Shown: piece by piece, positions 50,101-59,858 of the stretch | How positions within the stretch are numbered: the stretch's first letter is position 1 | Layout of the letters: every line of letters starts with the position of its first letter | Assembly: GCF_001658025.2 (NCBI RefSeq) | Contig: NZ_CP014007.2 | Location: 62,001-126,000, forward strand | Reading direction: 5' to 3' | Length of the DNA: 64,000 nucleotides | DNA from: Kosakonia oryzae | GTDB taxonomy: Bacteria; Pseudomonadota; Gammaproteobacteria; Enterobacterales; Enterobacteriaceae | Notes under the pieces: generated by a model | Told to the model about the DNA's origin: nothing | Database searches by the model: none | What the model saw: the letters and a program-made list of their open reading frames with translations, nothing else | Made by a program: the position numbers and the translations under genes

Positions 50101-51210
50101 TTAGTTACCTTGTGCGTCGCGAACATTTAGTAATGCGCTGGCTTTGGGTAATTCACGAATGAATTGTTCAATCTGCTCAAGCGAGGTATCAGTAACGGCG
50201 AATAACTCCTCACGATCCTGCGAAAAATAGTATTGTGTTTCAAAAACATAAGAGCAAATATTCTTATCATCACCAATCAAAAGAGTCTTGCCCAGGGGGC
50301 GTTGTTCGTAATGACAACACGGCCCGAACAGCATAACGACCGGAACATTAACCGCATCGGCGATATAAATATTCCCCGAATCCGAAGCGATATAGCAGTC
50401 CATTTTGGAAATAGCCCAGGGCAATTCTTCAAGTGAGACTTTACCTATCATATTAACGAAATTGGGGAAGTTGCCGTAGGCTGCGATAATGTCATCCATC
50501 CACGACTGTTCATTCGGCGTTCCAAACACGTAAAACACGCAGGGTAGCGTTGCCAGGCAATCAACAATCCGTTTCCAGATAACCGGAGGAACCGTTTTGG
50601 CTTTGTTACCTGCGGAAATGCTGATACCGATACGAATGACGCCAGGTTTATCGAGGATCTCCGGATAGACGGCAGGCCTGAAGAGCGGTTTAGTCGCGTG
50701 TTTGGGAGACATCTCCCAGGAAAGTGAGCGGTCTGCCAGTTGCAGATAGTTGGTTACGGACAGCGTCTTTTTTCCATGATCGACGATACCGTCTGCCGTT
50801 GCATAGAAAACCCAGTGATACCACTTGCGTGCGTAGGTACTGAGGAATTGCTTATTACTGGCATTACAAACAGCGGCAAAGAACAGGTTTGCGCTATTCG
50901 GTTGCAGCAGATAAACATTGTCGTAGCGGTTCATGATATGACAGGCGAAACTGAGTTTTTGCCACAGATTGCGTTTGCGCTGCTCAATAAAAAAAGCCGT
51001 TTCAATGGTCTCATCATGCTGTGCCAGCATGCTGACGCTTCGGCTCATCAGTACGTCACTTTTCTGCAGGTACGCCAGTAAGGGGGTCACGTTAATAAAA
51101 TCGCCGATTTTAGCCGTTTGAATGACCAGATTGCGCCCGGTTTTCTTACGGGATAGCTTGCCGATAATTTTCACCGGCAGTAATAAAATCAGCAAAAAAA
51201 TATAACTCAT
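50101..51210 (-). CDS. Heptosyltransferase-like glycosyltransferase (GT9)
   Basis: 369 aa. A hydrophobic N-terminal segment (YIFLLILLLPVKIIG) precedes the GT9 domain: VIQTAKIGDFINVTPLLAYL, later IRIGISISAGNKAKTVPP and YIASDSGNIYIADAVNVPVV MLFGP. The usual 'D-GxxHlAaA' donor motif is changed to SDSGNIYIAD. Likely an outer-core heptose transferase (Klebsiella encodes WabI/WabJ-type enzymes), but the exact one is not certain. Three bases from waaC. Confidence 0.72.
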   Translation of the reverse strand: MSYIFLLILLLPVKIIGKLSRKKTGRNLVIQTAKIGDFINVTPLLAYLQKSDVLMSRSVSMLAQHDETIETAFFIEQRKRNLWQKLSFACHIMNRYDNVYLLQPNSANLFFAAVCNASNKQFLSTYARKWYHWVFYATADGIVDHGKKTLSVTNYLQLADRSLSWEMSPKHATKPLFRPAVYPEILDKPGVIRIGISISAGNKAKTVPPVIWKRIVDCLATLPCVFYVFGTPNEQSWMDDIIAAYGNFPNFVNMIGKVSLEELPWAISKMDCYIASDSGNIYIADAVNVPVVMLFGPCCHYEQRPLGKTLLIGDDKNICSYVFETQYYFSQDREELFAVTDTSLEQIEQFIRELPKASALLNVRDAQGN

Positions 51211-51213
51211 TGA

Positions 51214-52194
51214 TTAGGCATCTCTGTCGCGCAGTGGCTGGTGGTTCTGAAGAAACGTGAAAATCTCATCCGCTGTTATATCTCCCATCCGCCCGGTTGG
51301 GCTTACCACCTGATGCTGATTTTTGCCGTACCCGCCAATTAGCCCCGGATCGGTTGGGCCAAACAGCGTGATATTAGGGCGATCGAGCGCGGCCGTTAAG
51401 TGGCTCAGCCCCGTATCGACGGAAACGACAGTCTGCGCGCCGGCAAGTTGTGCCGCAACCTGCGCCAGCGAAAGTTTAGGCAAAACTTCAACATGATCAA
51501 AGCCTGCAGCCATCCGTTCCGCTCGTTGGCGTTCATGTTCTGCGCCCCAGGGGAGTTTAATATGGATGCCGCTTGGTTGCATTAAGGCCAGCAGCTCGCG
51601 CCAGCGGTTCTCCGGCCAATGTTTATCGTCGCGGGTGGTGGCGTGCAAAAAGATGGCATACGGCGGATGCGCCGTATCGGCAGCGGCAAAATGGCGTGCA
51701 ATCGCATAATCACCCTGGGTTTGCGGTTTTGCGTAACCGAGGCTTTTGGCAAACAGCTCGCGGATACGTTCCACCGCATGTTGCTGTTTTGCGATGTGGT
51801 GGCGACGATTGTAAAACAGGCTTGCCAGCGGCTCGCGTGCGCTGCTCCAGTCCAGCCCGTGTTTCACTCCGTGCGCCAGCCGGGTGACCAGCGCGGCGCT
51901 TTTCACCAATCCTTGCGCATCAATGATGGCATCGTACCGTTCGGCCTGCACGGCTTCGCGGAAGGCTTTGCGCTCTGCCGCAATGGGCGCGGAAAACCAG
52001 GCTTTACGCCAGCGGCGGATTGCCACCGGAATGACGCGATCAACGGCGGCATGCCAGGAGGGGATCTGGGCAAATCCCTCTTCGACCACCCAGTCAAAGC
52101 GGACCCCAGCAATCGCCTGCATGGCATCTGTCAGCGCGGGCAAGGTATGCAGCACATCGCCCATCGAGGAGGTTTTCACGATCAATACCCGCAT
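51214..52194 (-). CDS. waaC: Heptosyltransferase I WaaC
   Basis: 326 aa. Adds the first heptose to Kdo. MRVLIVKTSSMGDVLHTLPA at the N-terminus, DWVVEEGFAQIPSWH, and VSVDTGLSHLTAALDRPNIT LFGPTDP match E. coli WaaC. Three-base gap to waaF. Confidence 0.96.
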   Translation of the reverse strand: MRVLIVKTSSMGDVLHTLPALTDAMQAIAGVRFDWVVEEGFAQIPSWHAAVDRVIPVAIRRWRKAWFSAPIAAERKAFREAVQAERYDAIIDAQGLVKSAALVTRLAHGVKHGLDWSSAREPLASLFYNRRHHIAKQQHAVERIRELFAKSLGYAKPQTQGDYAIARHFAAADTAHPPYAIFLHATTRDDKHWPENRWRELLALMQPSGIHIKLPWGAEHERQRAERMAAGFDHVEVLPKLSLAQVAAQLAGAQTVVSVDTGLSHLTAALDRPNITLFGPTDPGLIGGYGKNQHQVVSPTGRMGDITADEIFTFLQNHQPLRDRDA

Positions 52195-52197
52195 TGA

Positions 52198-53244
52198 TTA
52201 TCCTTCCGCATCCAGCAGCAGTGCATTTAACTCTTCCAGTACGCGTTGCGGCGTAATATCGATCAGGCTCTGGTGATAGCCTTCGGCAGCATCACCTTTA
52301 CGCACTTTGTGATAGCCGGAAATCAAACGGATGACGCGCGCTTTGTGCGACAGCGGCGGGGTAAAATCCGGGCTGCTTGGGCCATACAGCGCCACCAGCG
52401 GGCGGTTGAGCGCGGCGGCGACGTGCATCAGACCGGAGTCGTTGGAGACAACCGCTTTGCAGGCGGCGATCAACACCACGGCTTGTTCCAGCTGGGTTTC
52501 CCCGGCCAGATTGCGGCACCAGGCTTGTTGCTCGATATTCAGCGCGGCGAGGATCTCGTTGCCCGCTTCATGGTCTTTCGCGGAACCGAACAGCACCACC
52601 TGATAACCTTCGTCAATCAACTGCTTTGCCAGTTCCGCATAGTGATAGTGCGGCCAGCGTTTGGCCGGGCCGAACTCCGCGCCGGGGCAGAAGCCAATTA
52701 TCGGGCGCTCTGCTGAGAGGGCAAACGCGGCACAGGCCTGTGATTTTTCCCCGTCATTGACCTGCAACTGCGGCCACAGCAGCGGCTGCGGTAAATCCCT
52801 CGCCGAGGCCATGGTGCCTTTGTCGTAGGCCAGCGCGACGTAGCGTTCGACCATCAGCGGCCAGGCTTGCTTATCCAGTACCCGTGCATCGTTCAGCAGG
52901 CCATAACGCATCTCGCCACGCCAGCCGGTACGATGAGGGATTCGGGCGAAGAAGGGGACCAGCGCCGATTTAAAGGAGTTTGGCAGGACGTATGCCCGGT
53001 CATAGCGTTTTTCCCGCAGGCTATGGCCCAGCTTACGGCGCTCGCCAATTTCCAGCGCGCCGTGGCCCAGTGGCATCGGGATCGCTTCGTTGACTTCCGG
53101 CATACGTGATAAAAGAGGACGGCACCACGCGGGTGCCATCACATCGATTATCGCCTGGGGAAAGCGCGCTTTGAGCGTGCGATAGAGACTTTGCGACATC
53201 ATCATGTCGCCGACCCAGGACGGGCCAATGACCAAAATTTTCAT
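52198..53244 (-). CDS. waaF: Heptosyltransferase II WaaF
   Basis: 348 aa. Adds the second heptose. MKILVIGPSWVGDMMMSQSL, FCPGAEFGPAKRWP and VSNDSGLMHVAAALNRPLVA are as in E. coli WaaF. Two bases downstream of hldD. Confidence 0.96.
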   Translation of the reverse strand: MKILVIGPSWVGDMMMSQSLYRTLKARFPQAIIDVMAPAWCRPLLSRMPEVNEAIPMPLGHGALEIGERRKLGHSLREKRYDRAYVLPNSFKSALVPFFARIPHRTGWRGEMRYGLLNDARVLDKQAWPLMVERYVALAYDKGTMASARDLPQPLLWPQLQVNDGEKSQACAAFALSAERPIIGFCPGAEFGPAKRWPHYHYAELAKQLIDEGYQVVLFGSAKDHEAGNEILAALNIEQQAWCRNLAGETQLEQAVVLIAACKAVVSNDSGLMHVAAALNRPLVALYGPSSPDFTPPLSHKARVIRLISGYHKVRKGDAAEGYHQSLIDITPQRVLEELNALLLDAEG

Positions 53245-53246
53245 AC

Positions 53247-54179
53247 TTACGCGTCGCGGTTCAGCCAGGCCATATACTCGGTTACGCCTTCGGCAACGGT
53301 TTTAAACGGCTTGTCATAGCCCGTTTTGCGCAGGTTGGTGAGATCCGCCTGAGTAAACGCCTGGTAGCGGCCTTTCAGTTTCTCCGGGAACGGAATGTAC
53401 TCAATAGAACCTTTCTTATGGTAAGCCAGCGTCGCGTCCGCAACGGCCTGGAAAGATTCCGCGCGGCCAGTGCCGAGGTTATAAATGCCGGAAACGCCGT
53501 TTTCCCAGAACCACAGATTCACGGCGGCCACATCGCCAACGTAGACGAAGTCGCGCTTAAAGTTATCGCTACCTTCGAACAGTTTCGGGCTTTCACCATT
53601 GTTCAGTTGGGTATTGAGATGGAAAGCTACGCTCGCCATGCTGCCTTTGTGGCCTTCACGCGGACCATAAACGTTGAAGTAGCGGAAACCGACCACCGGT
53701 GAATTCGCTTCCGGCAAAATGCTGCGCACATATTCGTCAAACAGCATTTTTGAGTAGCCGTAAACGTTCAGCGGTTTTTCATACTCGCGGGATTCAATAA
53801 AGTCGGAAGTACGACCGCCGTATGTGGCTGCGGAAGAGGCGTACAGGAAGGGAATTTCACGTTCCAGGCAGTAATGCAGCAGTTCTTTAGAGTACTGATA
53901 GTTGTTATCCATCATGTACTTGCCGTCCCACTCTGTCGTGGAGGAGCACGCGCCTTCGTGGAACACCGCGTCAATGTCGCCGAACTCTTCCCCGGCCATA
54001 ATCTGGATCAGGAAGTCTTCTTTATCCATGTAGTCGGCGATATGCAGGTCAACCAGATTGACAAACTTGGTGCCGTCTTTCAGGTTGTCCACCACCAGAA
54101 TATCAGTGATGCCTTTATCATTCAGGGCTTTAACGATGTTACTGCCGATAAAACCCGCGCCGCCGGTAACGATGATCAT
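53247..54179 (-). CDS. hldD: ADP-L-glycero-D-manno-heptose 6-epimerase
   Basis: 310 aa. SDR-fold epimerase that makes the heptose donor for WaaC and WaaF. NADP site [16 protein letters not shown], catalytic [11 protein letters not shown]. First gene of the left-reading operon hldD-waaF-waaC-GT9-GT2-waaL. Confidence 0.97.
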   Translation of the reverse strand: MIIVTGGAGFIGSNIVKALNDKGITDILVVDNLKDGTKFVNLVDLHIADYMDKEDFLIQIMAGEEFGDIDAVFHEGACSSTTEWDGKYMMDNNYQYSKELLHYCLEREIPFLYASSAATYGGRTSDFIESREYEKPLNVYGYSKMLFDEYVRSILPEANSPVVGFRYFNVYGPREGHKGSMASVAFHLNTQLNNGESPKLFEGSDNFKRDFVYVGDVAAVNLWFWENGVSGIYNLGTGRAESFQAVADATLAYHKKGSIEYIPFPEKLKGRYQAFTQADLTNLRKTGYDKPFKTVAEGVTEYMAWLNRDA

Positions 54180-54395
54180 AACTGTACCTTTGAAAAGTGG
54201 AGCGTTGAGACAATCTCAGACACTAATAATTCTTATCATACCATCACATTGCTGCCCCTTCAGCCATTCCCCCAGAGAAGGGCTTAGCGATGCGTGATTT
54301 ATGCTACAAATTACATAATGGGTGATGCGTCATCTCGTATCACCGCATAGCTTTCGGTAAGATGTGCCGAAATTTGCCCAGTCTGGAGAATTGCG

Positions 54396-55592
54396 ATGCG
54401 TGGGGATTTTTATCAACAGTTAACGAATGACCTGGAAACCGCCCGGGCGGAAGGGTTGTTTAAAGAAGAACGCATTATCACGTCGGCTCAACAGGCTGAT
54501 ATCACCGTGGCGAATGGTAGCCACGTCATTAACTTCTGCGCCAATAACTACCTCGGCCTGGCCAACCACCCCGAACTGATTGCCGCCGCGAAAGCGGGAA
54601 TGGACAGCCATGGTTTCGGCATGGCGTCGGTGCGCTTTATTTGCGGTACTCAGGACAGCCACAAAGTGCTGGAGCAGAAGCTGGCCGAGTTTCTCGACAT
54701 GGAAGATTCCATTCTCTACTCCTCCTGCTTCGACGCCAACGGCGGGCTGTTTGAAACGCTGCTCGGCGCGGAAGATGCCATTATTTCCGATGCGCTGAAC
54801 CACGCGTCGATCATCGACGGTGTGCGTTTGTGTAAAGCGAAGCGCTATCGCTATGCCAATAACGATATGCAGGAGCTGGAAGCTCGCCTGAAAGAGGCGC
54901 GTGAAGCGGGCGCTCGTCACGTGCTGATTGCCACCGACGGCGTGTTCTCAATGGATGGCGTGATTGCGAATCTGAAAGGCGTTTGCGATCTGGCGGATAA
55001 ATATGACGCGCTGGTGATGGTGGACGACTCTCACGCGGTTGGTTTTGTCGGCGCGAACGGTCGCGGTACGCATGAGTATTGCGAAGTTATGGGGCGCGTG
55101 GACATCATCACCGGTACGCTCGGCAAAGCGCTGGGTGGCGCATCAGGCGGTTACACCGCCGCGCGCAAAGAGGTAGTGGAGTGGCTGCGTCAGCGTTCCC
55201 GCCCTTATCTGTTCTCTAACTCGCTGGCACCGGCGATTGTTGCCGCCTCCATTAAAGTGCTGGAGATGCTGGCATCCGGCGCGGAGTTGCGTGACCGTCT
55301 GTGGGCCAACGCTCGCTTGTTCCGCGAAAAAATGACCGCCGCAGGCTTTACGCTGGCAGGCGCCGATCACGCCATTATCCCGGTGATGTTGGGTGATGCG
55401 GTCGTGGCGCAAAACTTTGCCCGCGAGCTGCAAAAAGAGGGTATTTACGTCACCGGTTTCTTCTACCCGGTGGTGCCAAAAGGCCAGGCGCGTATCCGCA
55501 CGCAGATGTCTGCGGCGCATAGCACTGAGCAAATTGAACGAGCGGTGGCGGCGTTTATCCGCATTGGTAAACAACTGGGTGTGATTGCCTGA
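54396..55592 (+). CDS. kbl: 2-amino-3-ketobutyrate CoA ligase (glycine C-acetyltransferase)
   Basis: 398 aa (E. coli length). PLP enzyme that splits aminoketobutyrate with CoA to glycine and acetyl-CoA, the second step of threonine breakdown. PLP lysine in [30 protein letters not shown] holds the PLP Asp. Nine bases upstream of tdh. Confidence 0.98.
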   Translation: MRGDFYQQLTNDLETARAEGLFKEERIITSAQQADITVANGSHVINFCANNYLGLANHPELIAAAKAGMDSHGFGMASVRFICGTQDSHKVLEQKLAEFLDMEDSILYSSCFDANGGLFETLLGAEDAIISDALNHASIIDGVRLCKAKRYRYANNDMQELEARLKEAREAGARHVLIATDGVFSMDGVIANLKGVCDLADKYDALVMVDDSHAVGFVGANGRGTHEYCEVMGRVDIITGTLGKALGGASGGYTAARKEVVEWLRQRSRPYLFSNSLAPAIVAASIKVLEMLASGAELRDRLWANARLFREKMTAAGFTLAGADHAIIPVMLGDAVVAQNFARELQKEGIYVTGFFYPVVPKGQARIRTQMSAAHSTEQIERAVAAFIRIGKQLGVIA

Positions 55593-55601
55593 GGGCCTGA
55601 C

Positions 55602-56627
55602 ATGAAAGCGTTATCCAAACTGAAAGCGGAAGAAGGCCTCTGGATGACCGACGTCCCGGAACCGGAAGTCGGCCATAATGATCTGCTGATTAAAATTCGT
55701 AAAACCGCGATTTGCGGTACTGACGTGCATATTTACAACTGGGATGACTGGTCGAAAAAAACCATTCCCGTGCCGATGGTGGTGGGCCACGAATATGTCG
55801 GCGAAGTGGTGGGGATCGGTCAGGAAGTGAAAGGCTTCAAGATTGGCGATCGCGTCTCCGGTGAAGGTCATATTACCTGCGGCCACTGCCGTAACTGCCG
55901 CGCCGGGCGTACGCATCTGTGCCGCAACACCATTGGCGTCGGCGTAAATCGTCCGGGTTGTTTTGCTGAGTATCTGGTGATCCCGGCGTTTAACGCATTT
56001 AAAATTCCGGACAATATCTCTGACGATCTGGCCTCTATTTTTGATCCGTTTGGCAACGCCGTGCATACCGCGCTCTCTTTCGATCTGGTGGGGGAAGATG
56101 TGCTGGTCTCCGGCGCTGGTCCGATTGGCATCATGGCGGCGGCCGTGGCGAAGCATGTCGGCGCCCGTCATGTGGTGATCACCGATGTGAATGAGTATCG
56201 CCTGGAACTGGCTCGCAAAATGGGCGTTACCCGCGCCGTGAACGTAGCCAAAGAGAGCCTGGCCGATGTGATGGCAGAGCTGGGCATGACCGAAGGGTTC
56301 GATGTGGGCCTCGAGATGTCCGGCGCGCCACCGGCATTCCGTACGATGCTCGATACCATGAACCACGGCGGGCGCATCGCAATGCTCGGTATTCCGCCTT
56401 CGGATATGTCGATCGACTGGAACAAAGTCATCTTCAAAGGACTGTTTATCAAAGGGATTTACGGCCGTGAAATGTTTGAGACCTGGTACAAGATGGCGGC
56501 GTTGATTCAGTCTGGTCTGGATCTTTCACCGATTATCACTCACCGTTTCGGCGTTGACGACTTCCAACAGGGCTTCGATGCCATGCGCTCGGGTCAATCC
56601 GGCAAGGTGATTCTGAGCTGGGAATAA
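55602..56627 (+). CDS. tdh: L-threonine 3-dehydrogenase
   Basis: 341 aa zinc MDR enzyme; oxidises threonine to aminoketobutyrate with NAD+. Catalytic zinc site [11 protein letters not shown] and [12 protein letters not shown]; structural zinc [15 protein letters not shown]; Rossmann [10 protein letters not shown]. In E. coli kbl-tdh is controlled by Lrp. Confidence 0.98.
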   Translation: MKALSKLKAEEGLWMTDVPEPEVGHNDLLIKIRKTAICGTDVHIYNWDDWSKKTIPVPMVVGHEYVGEVVGIGQEVKGFKIGDRVSGEGHITCGHCRNCRAGRTHLCRNTIGVGVNRPGCFAEYLVIPAFNAFKIPDNISDDLASIFDPFGNAVHTALSFDLVGEDVLVSGAGPIGIMAAAVAKHVGARHVVITDVNEYRLELARKMGVTRAVNVAKESLADVMAELGMTEGFDVGLEMSGAPPAFRTMLDTMNHGGRIAMLGIPPSDMSIDWNKVIFKGLFIKGIYGREMFETWYKMAALIQSGLDLSPIITHRFGVDDFQQGFDAMRSGQSGKVILSWE

Positions 56628-56629
56628 AT

Positions 56630-56657
56630 AAAAAAGACGCCTGCGGGCGTCTTTTTT
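56630..56657 (+). terminator. Terminator of kbl-tdh
   Basis: AAAAAAGACGCC / GGGCGTCTTTTTT stem just after the tdh stop. Confidence 0.9.
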
Positions 56658-56777
56658 ACAACAAAATTCACCTTCCTGACGCGCAATTCTGTGTAACTGC
56701 AATATTTCACCTGGCCGATAATATTAATTCGGCTACGCTGTTGATGATTGGTTTAACTTTCATTGCGGGTGAGCGAT

Positions 56778-57575
56778 ATGTTCAAAATATCGGTCTGTTT
56801 GCTGACATTTAATTCGGCGCGCCTGTTACGGGAAGTCCTGCCGCCGCTCATTGTCATTGCAGATGATTTCGTTGTTGTGGATTCCGGTAGTACGGATGCA
56901 ACGCTGGAAATATGCCGGGAATACGGAATAAATGTTCATCATCGTCCTTTCGATATGCACGGACGGCAAATGAACTATGCCATTAGTATTGCTGCTCACG
57001 ACTGGGTTCTGTGCATGGATAGCGATGAAATACTCGATGAGCAGGTCATTAACTCTATTCTTAAATTAAAAGCGGGTGAGGAACCCTCGCCTGAGCGGGC
57101 GTGGCAACTTCCCCGTTACTGGTATGTGCTGGGAAAAGAAGTGCGTACGCTCTATCCCATTTCTTCACCGGATTTTCCGGTACGTTTATTTAACCGTCAG
57201 TGTGCACGCTTTAACGATCGTCCGGTTGACGATCAGGTCATCGGAGAGATGACCTGCGAAAAAATACCAGGCCGGGTACGTCATGATACGTTTCATACAC
57301 TGCACGAGATGTTTAATAAGCTAAATAGCTACACCTCGCGGTTGGTTAAATATCGTGATATTCGGCCTTCTGTTTTGCGGGGAATTATTAGCGCTATCGG
57401 GGCTTTTTTTAAATGGTATCTGTTTAGCGGCGCATGGCGTGAAGGGAAAGTGGGCGCTGCCACCGGGCTGTATGCCACGCTCTACAGCTTTATGAAATAT
57501 TTCAAAGCCTGGTATGCCCACAAGGAAGAGAAATTCTCTGCAACGACGGAAGATCATGAGAAAAGAACAACTTAA
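56778..57575 (+). CDS. Glycosyltransferase (GT2), WaaE-like fold
   Basis: 265 aa from ATG 56778 (GGGTGAG upstream). SVCLLTFNSARLLREVLPPL, VVDSGSTDAT and LCMDSDEILD mark a GT-A enzyme of the WaaE/KdtX kind; RLFNRQCARFNDRPVDD is the usual second block, and a C-terminal hydrophobic helix (AIGAFFKWYLFSGA) may hold it to the membrane. It stands where E. coli has waaH, near the core clusters. Acceptor unknown. Confidence 0.78.
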   Translation: MFKISVCLLTFNSARLLREVLPPLIVIADDFVVVDSGSTDATLEICREYGINVHHRPFDMHGRQMNYAISIAAHDWVLCMDSDEILDEQVINSILKLKAGEEPSPERAWQLPRYWYVLGKEVRTLYPISSPDFPVRLFNRQCARFNDRPVDDQVIGEMTCEKIPGRVRHDTFHTLHEMFNKLNSYTSRLVKYRDIRPSVLRGIISAIGAFFKWYLFSGAWREGKVGAATGLYATLYSFMKYFKAWYAHKEEKFSATTEDHEKRTT

Positions 57576-57618
57576 GGCAGCCACTCCGCCCAGAGCCGTG
57601 CAGCACATTTCAACAATA

Positions 57619-57638
57619 AAAGGGGCCGCGGCCCCTTT
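57619..57638. terminator. Palindromic terminator between convergent genes
   Basis: AAAGGGGCCGCGGCCCCTTT, a perfect 20-base palindrome, lies between the GT2 gene and the left-reading gene that follows. Confidence 0.6.
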
Positions 57639-57639
57639 G

Positions 57640-58554
57640 TCATTTCTGTAACTTCTCTTGATCGGTCAGATAACGCACTTTACGCGTATAGTCCTGACCT
57701 TTGAAAAGCAATTTATTATCTGTCGAGTCGAGATATTTTTGCCATTCGGAGAGCGGAAAACCGCCATGGGCGCCAATAACCTCTTTGGGAATAACCGCTT
57801 CCTGACCACCGATTTTTTTGGAAACCGGCCAGTTCATCCAGTCACCCAAATTAATCGTCTTTAGGTCCAGCAAATCCAGTAACGCTGCGAGCGGCAGCTG
57901 ATCGGTTGGCGGCTGGCTATCGTCCATCAGTTCCCAGGTATCCTGGAACAACGTCAGCCAAAGCGGACAAATACGCCGCCAGGTTTTTTTTGTTGCCGCA
58001 AGAAAAGCGCCGTTAACGTGATCCACTAAATACGGGCGCACAGTCTCTTTATAGTAAGCAGGAACCTTTTCTGCGGGCGCGCCGTCCAGCTTGGCAATCA
58101 TTTTCCCCTGGCGGAAGCTGGAATATATATGCATATCTGTCATACGGATTTCAGGCATTTTGAGTAAATTCAGATCGGAATCGATCATCAAAATACCTTC
58201 TCCCCTGGCCTGCAAAGGCGCATTCAGCTTAATCAGGCGGCTCAGGTAAATTTGTTTGTAGCGATAATGCTCTTCACGTTTCGGCAGATCGAGCGTCACG
58301 ATGCGCGTTTTAGCGGGCAACTGACCAAATGCGGATGCTGGCTGGTCGCTGACAATGACAATTTCCGTTATCTCTTGCGCATAACGTTCGGCAAAGGTTG
58401 CCGATAACAGCGCTTCCTCAACGTAATCCGCGCCTGTGCAGGGAATGACGACGGAATCCACCGCAACACGTTTCTCGTTCGGAGAAAGCGTCGTGTAAGG
58501 AATATTGTGGCGGCCGGTAATATGGCGGTATCGGGAGTTGAGAAATTTAAACAT
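57640..58554 (-). CDS. Putative GT-A glycosyltransferase
   Basis: 304 aa. VAVDSVVIPCTGADYVEEAL and ILMIDSDLNLLKMPEIR (DSD, the DXD metal motif) suggest a nucleotide-sugar transferase; HVNGAFLAATKKTWRR and GAHGGFPLSEW resemble acceptor-side blocks of such enzymes. I do not recognise the exact family. It overlaps the upstream GT4 gene by 8 bases, so the two form one operon. Confidence 0.65.
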   Translation of the reverse strand: MFKFLNSRYRHITGRHNIPYTTLSPNEKRVAVDSVVIPCTGADYVEEALLSATFAERYAQEITEIVIVSDQPASAFGQLPAKTRIVTLDLPKREEHYRYKQIYLSRLIKLNAPLQARGEGILMIDSDLNLLKMPEIRMTDMHIYSSFRQGKMIAKLDGAPAEKVPAYYKETVRPYLVDHVNGAFLAATKKTWRRICPLWLTLFQDTWELMDDSQPPTDQLPLAALLDLLDLKTINLGDWMNWPVSKKIGGQEAVIPKEVIGAHGGFPLSEWQKYLDSTDNKLLFKGQDYTRKVRYLTDQEKLQK

Positions 58555-59776
58555 GACGCTCTCGTTCTGAAGAAGGGGTTGCTAGCACGGCTTCAACGCC
58601 AGCCACGTAATGCTCAATAGCGTAATGACGGCATACATTTTCGTAGGCTCTGGTGACCAGCTGCGAGCGCAGCGTTTCGCTTGCCCATACCTGCTCCAGA
58701 TGTGATGAAAGCTGAGCGACATCACTCCACGGAAACAATAATCCTGTTACCTGATCTTCGATAAGCTCGGCCGTACCGGTCACGGCGGATCCAATTACGG
58801 GAATTTTTAACAGCATGGCTTCCAGCACAACGCGCGGTAGACCTTCGCTTTGCGATGCCAGAATAAAGGCATCGAAAGTGGAAAGGTAGTCAAAAGGCTG
58901 GTTCTGAAAGCCGGTAAACACGACCCGATCCGCCATTCCCAGTGATTTTGCCTGATTAAGCAGCGCGGCGCGTTCCACGCCTTCGCCAACAATGATCATC
59001 TTCCATTTAGCCTGCGGGTGGCGCTGGCTAAATGCACTTAATGCGCTGAGAGTATGATGGTTCGCTTTGCGCGGGATCAGCGAGCCGATACTGCCAAAAA
59101 TAAACGTTTCATCATCCAGCCCCAACTGTTGGCGCATTGCGCGGCGGTCCGGCATTTTCTGATGGATATCAATAGCGTTATTTACCGTCGTACAGAGCTC
59201 CGGCTTAACGCCATGCTGAAGCAAAACGCGTTCAACGCCGTGGGATACGGCAATGATCTGCGTGGCATAGCGGTTCACCAGTGCCACCAAAGGTTCATTC
59301 AGCACGGGCTCGATACGGCAGTGTTGAATCAGGCGCACTGGCAACCTCGCCGCTGCAAGGTAGCCTTCTTCGTTGGAACCTGGCTGGTTGTTCATGTACA
59401 GCGTATCGTAGCCACCTTGTTTCAATAAGCTCTCAATACTGTGTACATTCGGCTGAATGCGCCACAGCCGGTCGATATAACGGGTATAAGATTTACGCGC
59501 AGCTCTGGAAAAAAAGAGTAACCCGCGGCCCGTTTCTTTAGCGAGTTTTGCCCACCAGGGCTGCTTGCGCTGCGGGATGACAATAAGCGGAATGCCGATG
59601 CTGTGTAAAACCTGCTCGATAGTTTGCTCCTGGGCGCGGCTGTAATTAGTGTAAAAACAGCATGTGATATCGAACTTCTGGCGATCGATACGCTTCAGAA
59701 GTTCAAGCATGCTGTTTGTACCACCACCCCACTCTTTACCGGTATCAAGCAGGAGAATCTTATGTCGTTGCGGCAT
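58547..59776 (-). CDS. Glycosyltransferase (GT4)
   Basis: 409 aa GT-B. N-terminal LLLDTGKEWGGGTNSMLELL; donor domain with GSIGSLIPRKANHHTL, VGEGVERAALLNQAKSLGMA and ILASQSEGLPRVVLEAMLLK (EX7E). Probably acts on the LPS core or another surface glycan with the GT-A gene overlapping its end. Sugar unknown. Confidence 0.82.
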   Translation of the reverse strand: MPQRHKILLLDTGKEWGGGTNSMLELLKRIDRQKFDITCCFYTNYSRAQEQTIEQVLHSIGIPLIVIPQRKQPWWAKLAKETGRGLLFFSRAARKSYTRYIDRLWRIQPNVHSIESLLKQGGYDTLYMNNQPGSNEEGYLAAARLPVRLIQHCRIEPVLNEPLVALVNRYATQIIAVSHGVERVLLQHGVKPELCTTVNNAIDIHQKMPDRRAMRQQLGLDDETFIFGSIGSLIPRKANHHTLSALSAFSQRHPQAKWKMIIVGEGVERAALLNQAKSLGMADRVVFTGFQNQPFDYLSTFDAFILASQSEGLPRVVLEAMLLKIPVIGSAVTGTAELIEDQVTGLLFPWSDVAQLSSHLEQVWASETLRSQLVTRAYENVCRHYAIEHYVAGVEAVLATPSSERERHV

Positions 59777-59858
59777 TTCTTAACCTTTTGCTTGCACAAT
59801 AGAGATGCTTAAAACGAACAGGCACCTGTGCTGAATCTCAGTTAACCAGCGAGAGAAA

